This document shows positions 34,149 through 45,234 of a stretch of 64,000 nucleotides of DNA, piece by piece. The stretch is from NCBI GenBank assembly GCA_037127255.1, contig JBANSL010000004.1, positions 4,712,001 through 4,776,000 of the forward strand, read 5' to 3'. The position numbers were made by a program, and so were the translations under genes. Positions within the stretch are counted from its first letter, which is position 1. Each line of letters begins with the position of its first letter. A model generated the notes under the pieces. The model did not search any database, was not told the origin of the DNA, and saw nothing but the letters and a program-made list of their open reading frames with translations. The DNA is from Persicaria tinctoria. Lineage: Eukaryota > Streptophyta > Magnoliopsida > Caryophyllales > Polygonaceae.

Positions 34149-35597
34149 TCATTCCTCTTCCCCTTCAAAGTCTTCATCGATGTCGATCTTAGCGAAAACA
34201 CACCATTTCTTGTCCCTACAAAGCCTCATGAGAAAGAACCACAGTATCCCACCGGCGGTGAGAGCCCCACTCACCATGAACACAACCTTCTTAGCAATCA
34301 CCATGATGAAGACCAAGAAAGCCGACGGAACCAAGCACATGACAACCAGACCAGGCAGCCCCATTGGCACCCGATACGGCCTCCTCAAAGTAGGCTTCTT
34401 CTTCCTCAGCCACAGGAACGCCGCGAACTCCAGCAGCATACCCAAGCTGTACAGGAAATTCACCGATGAAATGATGTTCTCGAAGTCCATGTGTGAGGCC
34501 GCGAAAGAGATCAAGCACGTCACCACGATCCCAACCCACGGCGTGTTGAACCACTTAGACCTCGCCGCGCAAAACCTAGGGAGAAACCCGATGTCCGCCA
34601 TCCCGAGAACCTGGTAGGTGCAGGAGCTCATCTGAGCTTCGAATAGTCCTGCTGTGGACAACACTGCCGCCATTTCAATCCAGATCTTGAGCCACTTTCC
34701 GACAACCATCTGGCCTGCATCGGCCATGAATCCGGCCTCCCACAGCGACTGGTCCACTGAGACTGATCCCGTCACCGCCATTAAAGGCAGCAGGTAAGCT
34801 AAGCAGGTGAAGATTACAGCGATTAGAAGCCCTATCGGAAAGGTCTTTCGAGGATTTTCGACTTCGCCGGCCAATGTGCTGACATTATCCCAGAAATTGA
34901 GGTTCCAGAAGAGGGTATTGAAGAACAAGTTCCAATCTTTTTTTACCCCCTTTTGGCCGAGGCTCAACCACCGCTTGGGATGAATCTGAGGGATCGCAAC
35001 CAAAGACATGATGATGAATGGCATCAATGAGACGAGGCCTAGGACGACGGCCGCCCAGCCGACGACCGTGAGGCCGGTGTAGTTGAGGAAGGATAGGAAC
35101 AATGTGGAGACGATCATCGCGAGATTGCGGGGGAGGCCGGATTCGAAGATCGGGAAGAGGCGCTTCAGGTAATCGACGGCGAGGACGGGGTAGGTGGCGA
35201 TGTTGACGACGCCGCTGAGGAATTTCCAGGTGCCGAGGAGGGATCCCCAAAAGGGGCCGAACGCGCGATCGGCCCAGATGACGAAGCCGCCGTCGCCGGG
35301 GTAGGCGGTGGAGAGTTCGGCGGTGATGAGCGCCTCAGGGACGCTCCAGATGAAGGGGAAAATCAGGAACCCTAGGATCCCTAGGAGGGGCCCGCCGGCC
35401 TTCACGGCCGGCTCTTCGCCGAAGGGGCCGCCGGCGACCTCGAAGTAGATGAGGAAGACGAGTGGGATGAGGGTGAGTTTTTTGCGGGAGGAAGATGGTG
35501 GTGCGGTGGTGATCGGGAGCTCTTGGGGCCTGTTGGCGGATTGATCGGCGGAGGCGGTGGGTTGGGCGTCGCTGGAGTCGGCCTGTAACTCACCCAT
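34149..35597 (-). CDS. Polyamine/amino-acid permease, PUT/LAT family
   Basis: This intronless frame of 482 residues has the usual length and intron-poor form of plant polyamine uptake transporters (PUT/LAT/RMV1, APC superfamily). A polar N terminus (1-40) precedes a hydrophobic core of about 12 predicted helices. Family motifs are present: [20 protein letters not shown] (helix 1), [40 protein letters not shown] and the acidic C terminus [11 protein letters not shown]. The protein would import polyamines and related compounds such as paraquat, at the plasma membrane or an endomembrane depending on the paralogue; which paralogue cannot be told here. A SINE lies in the likely 3' UTR. The start is the first ATG before a conserved-type N terminus. 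Confidence 0.93.
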   Translation of the reverse strand: MGELQADSSDAQPTASADQSANRPQELPITTAPPSSSRKKLTLIPLVFLIYFEVAGGPFGEEPAVKAGGPLLGILGFLIFPFIWSVPEALITAELSTAYPGDGGFVIWADRAFGPFWGSLLGTWKFLSGVVNIATYPVLAVDYLKRLFPIFESGLPRNLAMIVSTLFLSFLNYTGLTVVGWAAVVLGLVSLMPFIIMSLVAIPQIHPKRWLSLGQKGVKKDWNLFFNTLFWNLNFWDNVSTLAGEVENPRKTFPIGLLIAVIFTCLAYLLPLMAVTGSVSVDQSLWEAGFMADAGQMVVGKWLKIWIEMAAVLSTAGLFEAQMSSCTYQVLGMADIGFLPRFCAARSKWFNTPWVGIVVTCLISFAASHMDFENIISSVNFLYSLGMLLEFAAFLWLRKKKPTLRRPYRVPMGLPGLVVMCLVPSAFLVFIMVIAKKVVFMVSGALTAGGILWFFLMRLCRDKKWCVFAKIDIDEDFEGEEE

Positions 35598-36639
35598 ACT
35601 GTGAATTGGATGAGATTTTTAGGGATGGATTTGGGAGAAACGGTTGTTGAACGATGACGAGGGAGAGCGATCACCCTGGCCTAATCTACCGTTATAGCTA
35701 TTGAAATAGTCCACCTGTCAAAAAAAAGGAAAAAAGATCATTTTTTTTTCTTTCTATCAACTTTTTTTTTATTATTATAAAGTGATCGAGGATTTACCGA
35801 GGGTAATATTGTATTACTATCCAAGAGCGTCGTGTGGGACGAGAGTGTGGGACGAGAGTACGAAGCTCTGAATTGGTACTTCAAGAAGAAACGTCGGTGC
35901 CCAAGTCCAAGTGCGCCATATGATCTGCTTTCATGTTGGTTTCTCTGAATATGTGGGAAACGGAAGCCACCTCGAAGGAACGAAGGAAAAGGGAGTCCGA
36001 GATCAGTGTTTCGATCTCCCACTATCCTAGGGACCCATGTCTTTGATAGCGTTAACGGTTAGACAATAACCTTCCACTTCAACTCTTCTGTTCCATCAAC
36101 CTTTTTAAATTTGTTTAACGATTTTTCTATGGCATGGGTCCATATGATAATAGTACAAATTTGAAAATATTTTTTAAAACTTAATTGTTTAATTTTTTCA
36201 ATTATATATCCAGTGTCGCTTATTTTTCTGGTAGAGATTCTTTATTAATTTAAGGTCCTATCCTATACTCTAAGGGCATAGGACAGAAATACCGTTTTTT
36301 TAAAAACTACTTTCATACTAGCTTATTTATTTATTTATTTATTATTTTGACAAGGAAAGCAAGGAAGATTTGGAGATCTATACAACATGTTTTTCATGGA
36401 TAGAAAAGCTATCATACTTGTCTCGTTGCCAAGGAGCAGAAAAGCAAAAATTCATACTCCGAAAACTGTCTCATGCCCTTCAATTTGAATCTTACGATGT
36501 TACTCCAACTAAATAAGAGATCTTCGAAAACCATAAACAATAAAAAATCAATTATTTTAAATAGTGGAAATTAGATGAATATTTCATAATTTATAATTTA
36601 CTAACATAAACAAGCATGGAGGCATTGATATGCAAAATT
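35598..36639. other. Promoter side of the permease gene, then AT-rich DNA
   Basis: No gene is seen. A small tandem repeat, TGTGGGACGAGAG x2, lies at about 35832-35857. The region 35600-36050 is the likely permease promoter and 5' UTR. Confidence 0.4.
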
Positions 36640-36950
36640 GTCCCATGCCCTTCAATTTCATCGTTTCGTGCATTCTTTGAATGACAACTCCCTCTTCTCC
36701 AAGAAGGAAGATACTTCTATGACTTTCATTGCCATTTGTGTTGATGATGTCCTGCACACCGGAAATGATTTCGCAATTCCTTGATTCCGAATTTAAGATC
36801 AATGACCTTGGTTTCCTTGGTTGATTCCTTGGCATTAAGTTGGTTTTCATGGAGATATCTTTATCATAGGAGTTTCATACCGGAGACAATTTCTTATTTC
36901 CACTGTTTGGATTCTCCTTCGGTTAGTCCTTTAGAGCTTCACACCACCAG
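36640..36950 (+). pseudogene. Ty1-copia reverse transcriptase remnant
   Basis: In broken plus-strand frames this encodes HRFVHSLNDNSLFSKK and FIAICVDDVLHTGND, the copia RT region around the YVDD box (here CVDD). A remnant of the following FKINDLGF...FLGI segment comes next. Frameshifts separate the parts and there are no flanking LTRs. Confidence 0.7.
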
Positions 36951-36951
36951 A

Positions 36952-37857
36952 GATTTTGATATATATAATAAGTTTTAATCCGATATCCGAGTAAAAATTA
37001 AGAATCATTTTAATCTTATTTTGATAACCTACAATGCTTCTATATTTTATTTAGAATGACATTCATATACTATAGTTTATTTCAAGAGTTTCGAAATGAA
37101 AGGTTATATTACTCGTTTCGACAATTATGTAAGAAGTTATAGAAGTTCAAATAAGGGAAAATACCATATTTTCTACTTTGTAAGATATCGGTGATGCATG
37201 TTTGTAAGACGATGATCAGGAATTCACAAAAGCCTTTAACTTGGCATATCATCTCATTGAGTTGTTTTTAGTGTTATTGGTAGCAACAACTACCGTGAAA
37301 ATAATTTTCTCTGCTATGGGTATATAAGAACATATTTGAGCAAAAAGATGAAATTTGGTCTGCGTTGTCAATTATTTCATTATATATATAACTCTAATCA
37401 GCAATGAACAACGTACACTTTGTACTATTGAACTCTTTTATTTTTATTTTTATCACTATTTTGTAGTATTGAAAACGTTGTGTGATGTATGAGTTTGTGT
37501 TATTTATTGTCATTTGTCATCAGTGTGCCCCACCCTTATCGGGCTCTGGCTCCGCCAGCTGATTGAGTCAATATGTTACTTGTTACAATCCTAACATGTA
37601 ATAATATATAACCATATATAAAAATTTTGAACTTGCATAACTTCTTACCTTATTATCGAAAAGAGTAATATACCCTCTCGTTTCGAAACTTTCGATAAAA
37701 AATATAGTATATGAACGTCAATTTAAGTAAAATATAAAAGTATTATAGTTATTGAAATAAAATTGAAGTTATTAATATAGCATCATTTTTCGAAATTTTA
37801 TAAATTTTTACTCGGATATCGAATTAAAGTTTATTATATATCAAAACGAAGCTATTT
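36952..37857. mobile_element. Inverted-repeat element carrying a hAT transposase remnant
   Basis: Arms of about 200-230 bp (36952-37155 and 37627-37857) are imperfect reverse complements, sharing CGATATCCGAGTAAAAATT and ATATTACTCGTTTCGA-like sequence. Inside, 37220-37327 on the plus strand encodes AYHLIELFLVLLVATTTVKI then IFSAMGI and a stop, the hAT dimerisation region also present at 13327-13662. A hAT-like end word (GGGCTCTGGCTCCGCCA) lies at about 37540-37556. Confidence 0.65.
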
Positions 37858-38066
37858 TGACGAAAAGAGTACACATAGGTAGTTCTTCAGATAAAAGAGA
37901 GGCATGTGATCTCCCAATGTGTTGTTTCTCCTGTTTAGTGACAACTTCTGATATCTTTGCGTTTCTTCTTCGGCTACCCATTGGTGCTATATGTTATGTT
38001 TTGTATAATCCTTGTAATATGTTAAACTTGAGACATTGGTTTATTTGGTTTTGTATGATGCACTAG

Positions 38067-38217
38067 CACTAAGGCAGGTTCACTTGTGGCTCAACACAAC
38101 CAAGCCATTGCCATGGTCAAGGAAAAGCTCATTGGACCCATGGCTTGACCATGATAGACTCCAATGGCTAGCCTTGGCTCATAAGGTGAAGCTTGGTTAT
38201 GTTTTGATGCCTTAGTG
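38067..38217. mobile_element. Small MITE-like element, 151 bp
   Basis: It is bounded by a perfect 10-bp inverted pair, CACTAAGGCA and TGCCTTAGTG. AACCAAGC / GCTTGGTT pairs lie just inside, and further matches occur around CCATGGTCAAG. The target duplication is not clear. Confidence 0.5.
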
Positions 38218-38859
38218 TTGGTTTGCCTCTTCCGGTTATTTGAGTTGTTGGCAGTGTGAGTTAGAAGGTTTGGGCTCTGCCCAAACCTCGGCCCAACTCA
38301 CTCTGTCCCTCACTTAGCCGTTGTAACTCTAATCCTATATAAACCCTCTCTAAGCTCCCAAGCGGAACTATAGCATCGCTCTCCTCCTCTCAAGTAAGCC
38401 AAGGGGTCTCTGGGTTAGGGTTTGGGAGAAGAACTAGGGTTTGGCTTGTGGAAGCCTCCCGACGCCGACGATTCTCTGCATTGGTCTGCTTGATTGACAA
38501 GGCTTGATTGACAAGGAAGAAGCTGAATGGAGGGTTCTGGTTGGAGAAACCTCCCATGAGATTTCTCGGTGTCCTGCACGGACGATCTCTAACTCTATTC
38601 CTCGTTTATCTTCTTTGTCCTTGTTTAGCTAGAATCGTGGCTTTGTGTTGGTGCATCTAAAACCTATGTAACCTGTTTATGAACCTTTTGATGCTTAGTG
38701 GATTGGGTGGACCTCCCCTCCTGAGGTTCCGCGGATGTAGGTAAATCGAACCGCATAAACAAAGTCTTGTGTCTTTCGTTCTTGCATGTTTTTGTTTTTG
38801 CTTTAAACCCTAGGTCGAACACTATATGGTGACCACTTCTACTGATTGAGTGATTGACG
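38216..38859 (+). mobile_element. Probable copia-type LTR (solo or truncated)
   Basis: It begins TGTTGGTTTGCC, has a TATA-like CTATATAAACCC at about 38335, and contains the motif GTAGGTAAATCGAACCGC with CTTGTGTCTTTCGTTCTTGC, typical of the R/U5 part of copia LTRs. CTTAG occurs before the start (38211-38215) and after the proposed end (38860-38864), but that end is CG rather than CA, so the limits are tentative. Confidence 0.45.
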
Positions 38860-39196
38860 CTTAGAGCCATTAATGAGCTTCAAGATGAACAAAAATCTAT
38901 CGGTTGGTAACCATATACCATCTACCCACTAATCATTTTTCTTATTAACAATGTAGTAATGTGAGAGAGTGTGAAAACAACAGAAAAGACAGGAAACGAT
39001 GTTAGAGGGTTCCAGTTTCCATTATTTGATTGACTTGTTCTCGTCAACATTTTGTAAGCGTCTGAAAGCCCATTCAACTTTTGATTTGGTCCACACTGAA
39101 TCTTTCTCCTTCCTTCATACGCGTTTTATTCACTCCCTTATATGTAAAACCACCAGATTTTAGCTTCAATTATCTCTCTAATGTGACCATGAAACC

Positions 39197-41536
39197 ATGG
39201 TTGATGTAAATCAACTACGTACCTTTGTCCTTCTAATAGTAGCTCTATTCTTCCTCTGCGGGTCTGCTTCTTCTGTATCGAGTGTTGCAATCTCTGCCAC
39301 TTTGGACGGCAAAAGGGTCGTTGTCTGCGCGCTCACCCTGCAGTCACGCCTCAATTGCTCCACTCTTCCCCGTGGATCAGCCCCAATTCAAATAAACAGC
39401 GGGAGGACCGCTTACTCTGGAGTCGTCGGAGGTCGAGGCTTCGTATGCGCTCTGCGATCGCCCCCAGGTGATCCGTCGGTTTCGATAATGGGCTGCTGGA
39501 GATTCTCGGGGACGTCTTCTTCAGCTCCTGAATTCAAGAGGATCTACCATGGCCGTGCTCTCAGCGACCTCAGCGCGGGAAGCTCCCATGTGTGCGGCAT
39601 CGGGAAGCAATCCAAGCTGATCCAATGCTGGCAATGGAAGGGGGTTCGGTCCCCTTTCGTCGCCCTGCAGCAGCCCACGTTCTCCGATGTCTCGGTTGGG
39701 GATGAGTTCGTATGCGGCCTGACTCAATCGGGGAACATTCTTTGCAATGAGGCCAATGTAAAAGGACCGGGTGGGACTTACCAGAGCCTCGAAGCCGGTC
39801 CCAACTACGCCTGTGCAATAACCGCTGACCGCAACCAGCTCAGCTGCTGGGGGAGCACGGCACCAGCACCAGTTCCTCGAGATGACGAGTTCACATCACT
39901 AGCCTTGGGGGACAACCGGGCGTGCGCCTTGCGCCGCAACCAAAGCGTTGCGTGCTGGGGGGCGCAGAGCATGAGCGTGCCAGCCACTGATGCTAGATTC
40001 CTTGCAATCGAGGCAAGGGGCAGCGTGTTCTGCGGCGTCATGGTTTCGAACTTGTCCCTGCTTTGCTGGGGAAGTGAAACCGAAACTTCCCTCGTTTTCG
40101 ATAGCGTGTTGCCCGGCGCGTGCTCGAGCAGCGATTCGTGCCAATGTGGAGCTATGCCGCTGGTTCCCAATCCCTGTGGATCAGGAGGGTCTGTCTGCCA
40201 GAGTTGCCCTCCATTTGCCACAGGAGCATCGCCGCCAGCAGCTGCACCGCAATCCGAATCCAGATCAACCAACAGGAGTCACACTTGGAGCTCTAAGATG
40301 GTTGCTTTCCTAGTGGTAGGGATTGTAGGCTGCGTTTCGCTAGCGGCTTCCATGGTGTTTTGGTACCTGGGGATCAGGCGAGGTCATAGCGGAAGTAGCA
40401 GGGTTCATGATTCGGGGCGTCTTGATGATGAGGTAGAGGCGGAGGCAGAGGCAGTAGCAAGGAACTCGGAAGTTGGTGACCTTGAAGAAGGGAATAGGAG
40501 ACGCCGAACCCCAACTATCCAGAAGAGGTTAAGCCACAAAGTAAGCATGGGAAGCATAGAAGAGTTCCCTCTGCAAGTGCTTGTACAAGCCACAAACAAT
40601 TTCTCCCCAGACCTCTTGATTGGCAATGGCAGCTATGGTTCGGTATACAGAGCAGAGCTCGAGGATGGGCGGAGGATAGCCATAAAACGAGCTGAGGCCT
40701 CACTTGTAGGTGGTGGAACAACGAGGAAGAATGTGGAAACGGACACCGCGTTCTTAGCAGAGCTCGGATTCCTCTCCAAGCTGAACCACAAGAACCTGGT
40801 TCGGCTTCTAGGATTCTACGAAGACAACAAGGAACGCGTCCTTGTTTACGAGTACATGAGCAATGGCACCCTCCATGACCACCTTCATAAGCTCAACAAC
40901 GAGGCATCGCCTCTGGCAACATGGCCAGGAAGGCTTAAGGTGGCCCTGGATGCGGCTAGAGGAATAGAGTACCTCCATGTGTATGCTGTCCCCCCAGTGA
41001 TCCACCGTGATATCAAGCCATCGAACATACTTCTCGATGACATTTGGACAGCCAAGGTCTCCGACTTTGGCTTGTCCCTGATGGGTCCTACTGAGGAGGA
41101 AGCACACCTCTCCCTTCTGGCAGCGGGCACTCTCGGTTACATAGACCCGGAGTACTACAGGCGCCACCAGCTAACGACAAAGAGCGACATCTACAGCTTT
41201 GGAGTGGTCCTTCTGGAGCTGCTAACAGGATTGAAGGCAATCCACCTAAACGAGAATGGATTGCCCAGAAATGTTGTCGACTTTGTGATTCCGTACATAG
41301 ATAGAGATGAAATCCATAGGGTCCTTGATCGGAAAATGCCACCTCCAACTCCAATTGAGATAGAGGCATTGGCTCGAGTAGGGTACTTAGCAGCTGACTG
41401 TGTCAGTCAACGGAGCAGAGATCGGCCTTCAGTGACCGATATTGTAAGTGACTTGGACGGAGCTTGGAGGGTCGCTGCCTGTGCTCTTCCTACATTTTTT
41501 TCATCTTCAGTAAACTCTTCAGAAGCTGCAGATTGA
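39197..41536 (+). CDS. CRINKLY4-related receptor-like kinase
   Basis: This intronless frame encodes 779 residues. There is a signal peptide (about 1-27, hydrophobic VLLIVALFFLCGS) and an extracellular crinkly-repeat (RCC1-like) domain with repeated VCALxxxxxxxxCW units (about 45-310). A short cysteine-rich stretch follows (SCQCGAMPLVPNPCGSGGSV), then one transmembrane helix at about 368-391. The kinase domain starts near 457 with the glycine loop GNGSYGSV (from 476), Lys497, HRDIKPSN (Asp605), DFG (Asp623) and GTLGYIDPEYY. All catalytic residues are present, so it should be active. Overall it is most like the Arabidopsis CCR3/CCR4 paralogues, which sense signals at the plasma membrane; the ligand is unknown. 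It converges with the gene at 41839-44052. Confidence 0.93.
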   Translation: MVDVNQLRTFVLLIVALFFLCGSASSVSSVAISATLDGKRVVVCALTLQSRLNCSTLPRGSAPIQINSGRTAYSGVVGGRGFVCALRSPPGDPSVSIMGCWRFSGTSSSAPEFKRIYHGRALSDLSAGSSHVCGIGKQSKLIQCWQWKGVRSPFVALQQPTFSDVSVGDEFVCGLTQSGNILCNEANVKGPGGTYQSLEAGPNYACAITADRNQLSCWGSTAPAPVPRDDEFTSLALGDNRACALRRNQSVACWGAQSMSVPATDARFLAIEARGSVFCGVMVSNLSLLCWGSETETSLVFDSVLPGACSSSDSCQCGAMPLVPNPCGSGGSVCQSCPPFATGASPPAAAPQSESRSTNRSHTWSSKMVAFLVVGIVGCVSLAASMVFWYLGIRRGHSGSSRVHDSGRLDDEVEAEAEAVARNSEVGDLEEGNRRRRTPTIQKRLSHKVSMGSIEEFPLQVLVQATNNFSPDLLIGNGSYGSVYRAELEDGRRIAIKRAEASLVGGGTTRKNVETDTAFLAELGFLSKLNHKNLVRLLGFYEDNKERVLVYEYMSNGTLHDHLHKLNNEASPLATWPGRLKVALDAARGIEYLHVYAVPPVIHRDIKPSNILLDDIWTAKVSDFGLSLMGPTEEEAHLSLLAAGTLGYIDPEYYRRHQLTTKSDIYSFGVVLLELLTGLKAIHLNENGLPRNVVDFVIPYIDRDEIHRVLDRKMPPPTPIEIEALARVGYLAADCVSQRSRDRPSVTDIVSDLDGAWRVAACALPTFFSSSVNSSEAAD

Positions 41537-41838
41537 TTTTCATTTTTTAATATTCTTGTAGGCTGATTTGTACAGTGTAAAAGTACCGTTTTCGATCATA
41601 TTGTTTTCATATATGAGATTGATTCAATTCAAAGAGATATATCGAATGAAGGTGAAACAAACACTATCAACTATGAAACACAGTATTGACAAGTAAACAC
41701 TGAATCTATTATCTATACAAGAGGAAGCATAAAGGAGGGATTTACTCACCAGTTACGAGTACAATCACTCACTCCATTTTTCCAGTTTTGTAACCTCTGC
41801 TATATGCCTATATATCTTCTTCTCCTTTGAAGGTTGCA

Positions 41839-44052
41839 TCAATCTGCCTCCTTCAGTCCAATTGATAGAGGTTTGAAGGCAGCCAATACGACAGCGAGTT
41901 TGCAAGCAAGAAACCCTATCATCCCAACCATAATCTCCTTTGGAGCAACTTCTATGGAGCTACTCTTTGCCAAGAGGAGGGCAAAGCCAAAAGCAAACGC
42001 TGTGATCAGCAACGGACCCTTCAATCCCCCAAAGGCTCTGCTGATGCCACTTTCCTCACTCGTTGGAGTTGTATTTGGAGCCGGAAGCCCATCAACTGAT
42101 CTCTGCAACAGCAGCAGATACAAGAAGCCGCCCATTCCTCCTGTTAGGAAGGCAAGAGCTGAGTTCTCACCCGCCGTGAGGGATGCAACAGATGTACCAG
42201 CAAATACGAGCATCGTGTCATATAGCAATAGCGACAACTTAAGGTCTGCATATTCTTGCATGCTCTCTTCGTTTGTCATCACCTTCTCTCCAAGAAATGT
42301 CGATCTTGTAACATCCTCATTTAGTAACTGGGAAATGTTAATGCCAGAATATTCAGCAACTTTGTTGGGTCTAAGTTCGATCATAGAAACGTCACCTCCT
42401 TCTCCCAGCAACACGTCCTCGGCTTCAAAATCATACCTCACACTTGTATATTTACTATCATTCCCGATAGATTCTCCTGACTGAAGCATAGAGCGATTTA
42501 TGACGGTCAAGTTTGCACCCCCAAGCCTCCATCTACCTGAGCTTCAAGTGGAATGAAGATTTAGGTGTGAGCAAACAACATAGCTTTATAAATAAAAGAA
42601 GAATTATGCAGATAAAAAAAGAATGATCATGGTTCATCATCTCATCTATGATAGCTCCATATTTCTCGAGGTCGCAACCACTCTCTTGAGAAGGGAGGGG
42701 TACCAACTACCAAGGGCACATCTGTAAGACAAAAATTTCCTACAGAAACATTTTTGAGGTCTCGCCCTATCAATTCCTGTTTCTCTTGAAAAGGGGGAAG
42801 TACCAATTACCAAAGATGGAAGTTGTAAGACATGTATAAACTTGAGCACCTAAGCGAGCAAAGGGGGCTTGACATCCTAGACCCTGGTGTATAATGTCAT
42901 TTCCTACGAAAAAACATTTTCGAGGAATAAGAGGAAATCTTCAGCTAGATGATGTCCTCTTCCTAACAAGTTAACAAGTCAACAGCTGCAACTTAAATGG
43001 AAACTTCACCAATGAATCCTATATGTACAGACGATTCGTCTGCGTTCCAAACTTGTATGATTATGGTGTTAGAAGCCCTAGTCATGGCACAAAGATAATC
43101 AATTCTTGAAACCCTTTTAAGGTATATGCAGGAGATACCAACCTGACTCGAGGCTGATCCATACTGCTTCGATATTCCCAAGTTTAGGCCCTTGGAATAT
43201 AAACTCATCCACTGAACTTCTCTTGAAATGGAGCACATCAGCAGCAGCCTCTGATTCTCGAAGATGTTCCTCCGCTGAAGACTCTGAACTGGCAGGAATC
43301 CTCTGTAATATCGACTCACCAGTTTCACTGATAATGCAAACAAGTATTCCCGCACTCATGTCAGTCAGCTCAGAGCCAAAGGCGGGGCTTGTTCTTAGCA
43401 GGATCCTATACAGGGACTGATACTCAGCCTCTACACTAGATTTAATCAGTTCATCCGACGAAGAATTCGTACAAACCTTCACTTGAGTAGCCGGAACGAG
43501 TCTCAAGGGCTTTGCATAGTCCTGAAAATCTAAGCAGAAGATTTTCTATAAGCAACATGCGCCCTCAAACTTGATGCAATTGTGAAGCATAGGTTACGAA
43601 ATACCAATACAGATTAAAAAAATGCATCATTACTCAAAATATTTAGATTGATCACTCTCAATCAATTTTTTTTAATAGAATCGGCCTAATAATCGTTAGA
43701 TACGGTGAATTAGTGTTAAAGCAACAAAAACTAAACTGAAACCATGAAAAGGACGCAATTAATAACAAGTATTTATGCCAATCTATTTTCTGAAAACCTA
43801 AAACCATGAAAAGGAAAATTGATTTCTCAACTGACCTGCACAAATTGAAGAATACAGTGAACGAAAGGAAGTAAGAAGAAAGAAAAAAAAATGAAAAGTA
43901 AATCTACCTTGAAAATCCGATTTCCTAGAAGAAACGAGGAAGCGGCGAGGGCGGGGTTTGGCGCCAAATCGGGTAGCTAGAGGGCTGTGGAAGGGGATTG
44001 CGATTTCAGGTAAATACGGGGGAATTGAATACCTCAAGCAGAGCGACTCCAT
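41839..44052 (-). CDS. Predicted plastid membrane protein with PLAT-like domain
   Basis: Three exons give a clean model: 44052-43908, 43529-43143 and 42536-41839. All junctions are GT-AG in phase and the product is 409 residues. Residues 1 to about 45 are rich in Ser/Arg/Pro with few acids, like a chloroplast transit peptide. The middle (about 60-185) resembles a PLAT/LH2-like beta domain (VKVCTNSSSDELIKSS, FIFQGPKLGNIEAVWISL). The C-terminal third has four hydrophobic segments (about 276-298, 304-323, 346-368, 378-398) with GGMGGFLYLLLLQRSVDGLP between the first pair. I do not recognise a named family with certainty; the four-helix tail vaguely recalls AtpI-like assembly factors. That is inference only. 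Confidence 0.8.
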
Positions 44053-44690
44053 TTCTTCGAGTTAGGGATTGTAGCAGAAATCAAAACCCTAAGAACCGAA
44101 ACCAGGAATCACCGAGAAGACAACAATGGAATTGGAAACCAAAACGGAGGAGAGCGCAGAGGCTGGGAGATTTTTATTTGTTTTCCCCACTCAAACACGC
44201 CTCTAAAATCGCAATTTTGTTTTTCCCTCGAGTAAAAATATATAAAAAAAAACATAAAATTCGCAAAAAAAAAAAAAGGTAGTAAAAAAAGTCAGACGGA
44301 CCAACCGTCATAATACAACACAAACAAACTAAAAAACGAAAACATAACCCAAAGCCGATGGACCAAGCAAATTCGAGCAACTAGATGTGGAAGACAAAGT
44401 GAATGGTGAGCCCATGGGCTAGCGGGGGCTAATACGATGTCTCACCAACGAGAATACGAAAAACAACAAAACACAATTGGGCAAAAACGACACATAGGAA
44501 AATGTGAATCTGACAACGTTCCCCTCACCTGGATGAAGAGTCTTCGTGATCAACTACGATCTACAATTCTACATGACCGCATTACTTCCTACTAATCAAA
44601 CACAACAAGAGCAAAAATGCCCGTCCAAAGGGCCAACCAGGAACTAATTACATACAAGGAATCGATTTCACTTCCCCAATTACTACATAC
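44053..44690. other. Upstream region of the plastid-protein gene
   Basis: This is the promoter side of the minus-strand gene, with an A-rich tract at 44240-44290. No other gene is seen. Confidence 0.4.
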
Positions 44691-44720
44691 TAGCCTGTAC
44701 CCCGTGCGCTACGCACGGGA
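44691..44720 (-). mobile_element. Helitron 3' terminus
   Basis: On the minus strand the end reads CCCGTGCG-TAG-CGCACGGG, a perfect 8-bp hairpin, then about seven bases and CTAG, followed by T in the flank (A at 44690 on plus). This is the standard Helitron 3' end and A|T insertion site. The element extends to higher coordinates; its 5' TC end could not be placed. Confidence 0.75.
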
Positions 44721-45234
44721 TTTTTAAAATTAATCTAAGTATACTTATCTTATTTTTCGGATGTTATCATATTAATCAATGCATTTTAGATGATACAATT
44801 TCAAATCTCGAATAAATTATCTATACGATTATTGCTCTTGAAATGGTCAATTATCACTTTACACTTTATGTCCATCAATTTTGTTTCCGCTTGTCAATTT
44901 TGGGTCGTTATGGTTTGGCTTTTGTCAGGTTTGGATTTTAATGACTGATTAGCAGCTTCCTTTTGTAATTCAAAATTGCTAGTTGTTGTCTATTTGTTTT
45001 GCATCAAATAGGCTGAGAAGTGAAACTAACTGGCTGCCAAATAGATTGACTGCTAAAAAGTTGTAGTCAGTAGAGGGAGTTGATCATCAACGTATCTATT
45101 TTGTGAATTGGGATGCTATAATGGGCTCTTGCTTCTGTGACTTAGGATGGAATGTATTTTGGTATGGTTGTTAGTGAATAATTTTGCCCATCGAAATTCT
45201 CAGGTTGTAAATAAAAGTTCTCAAGTTGCTATTG

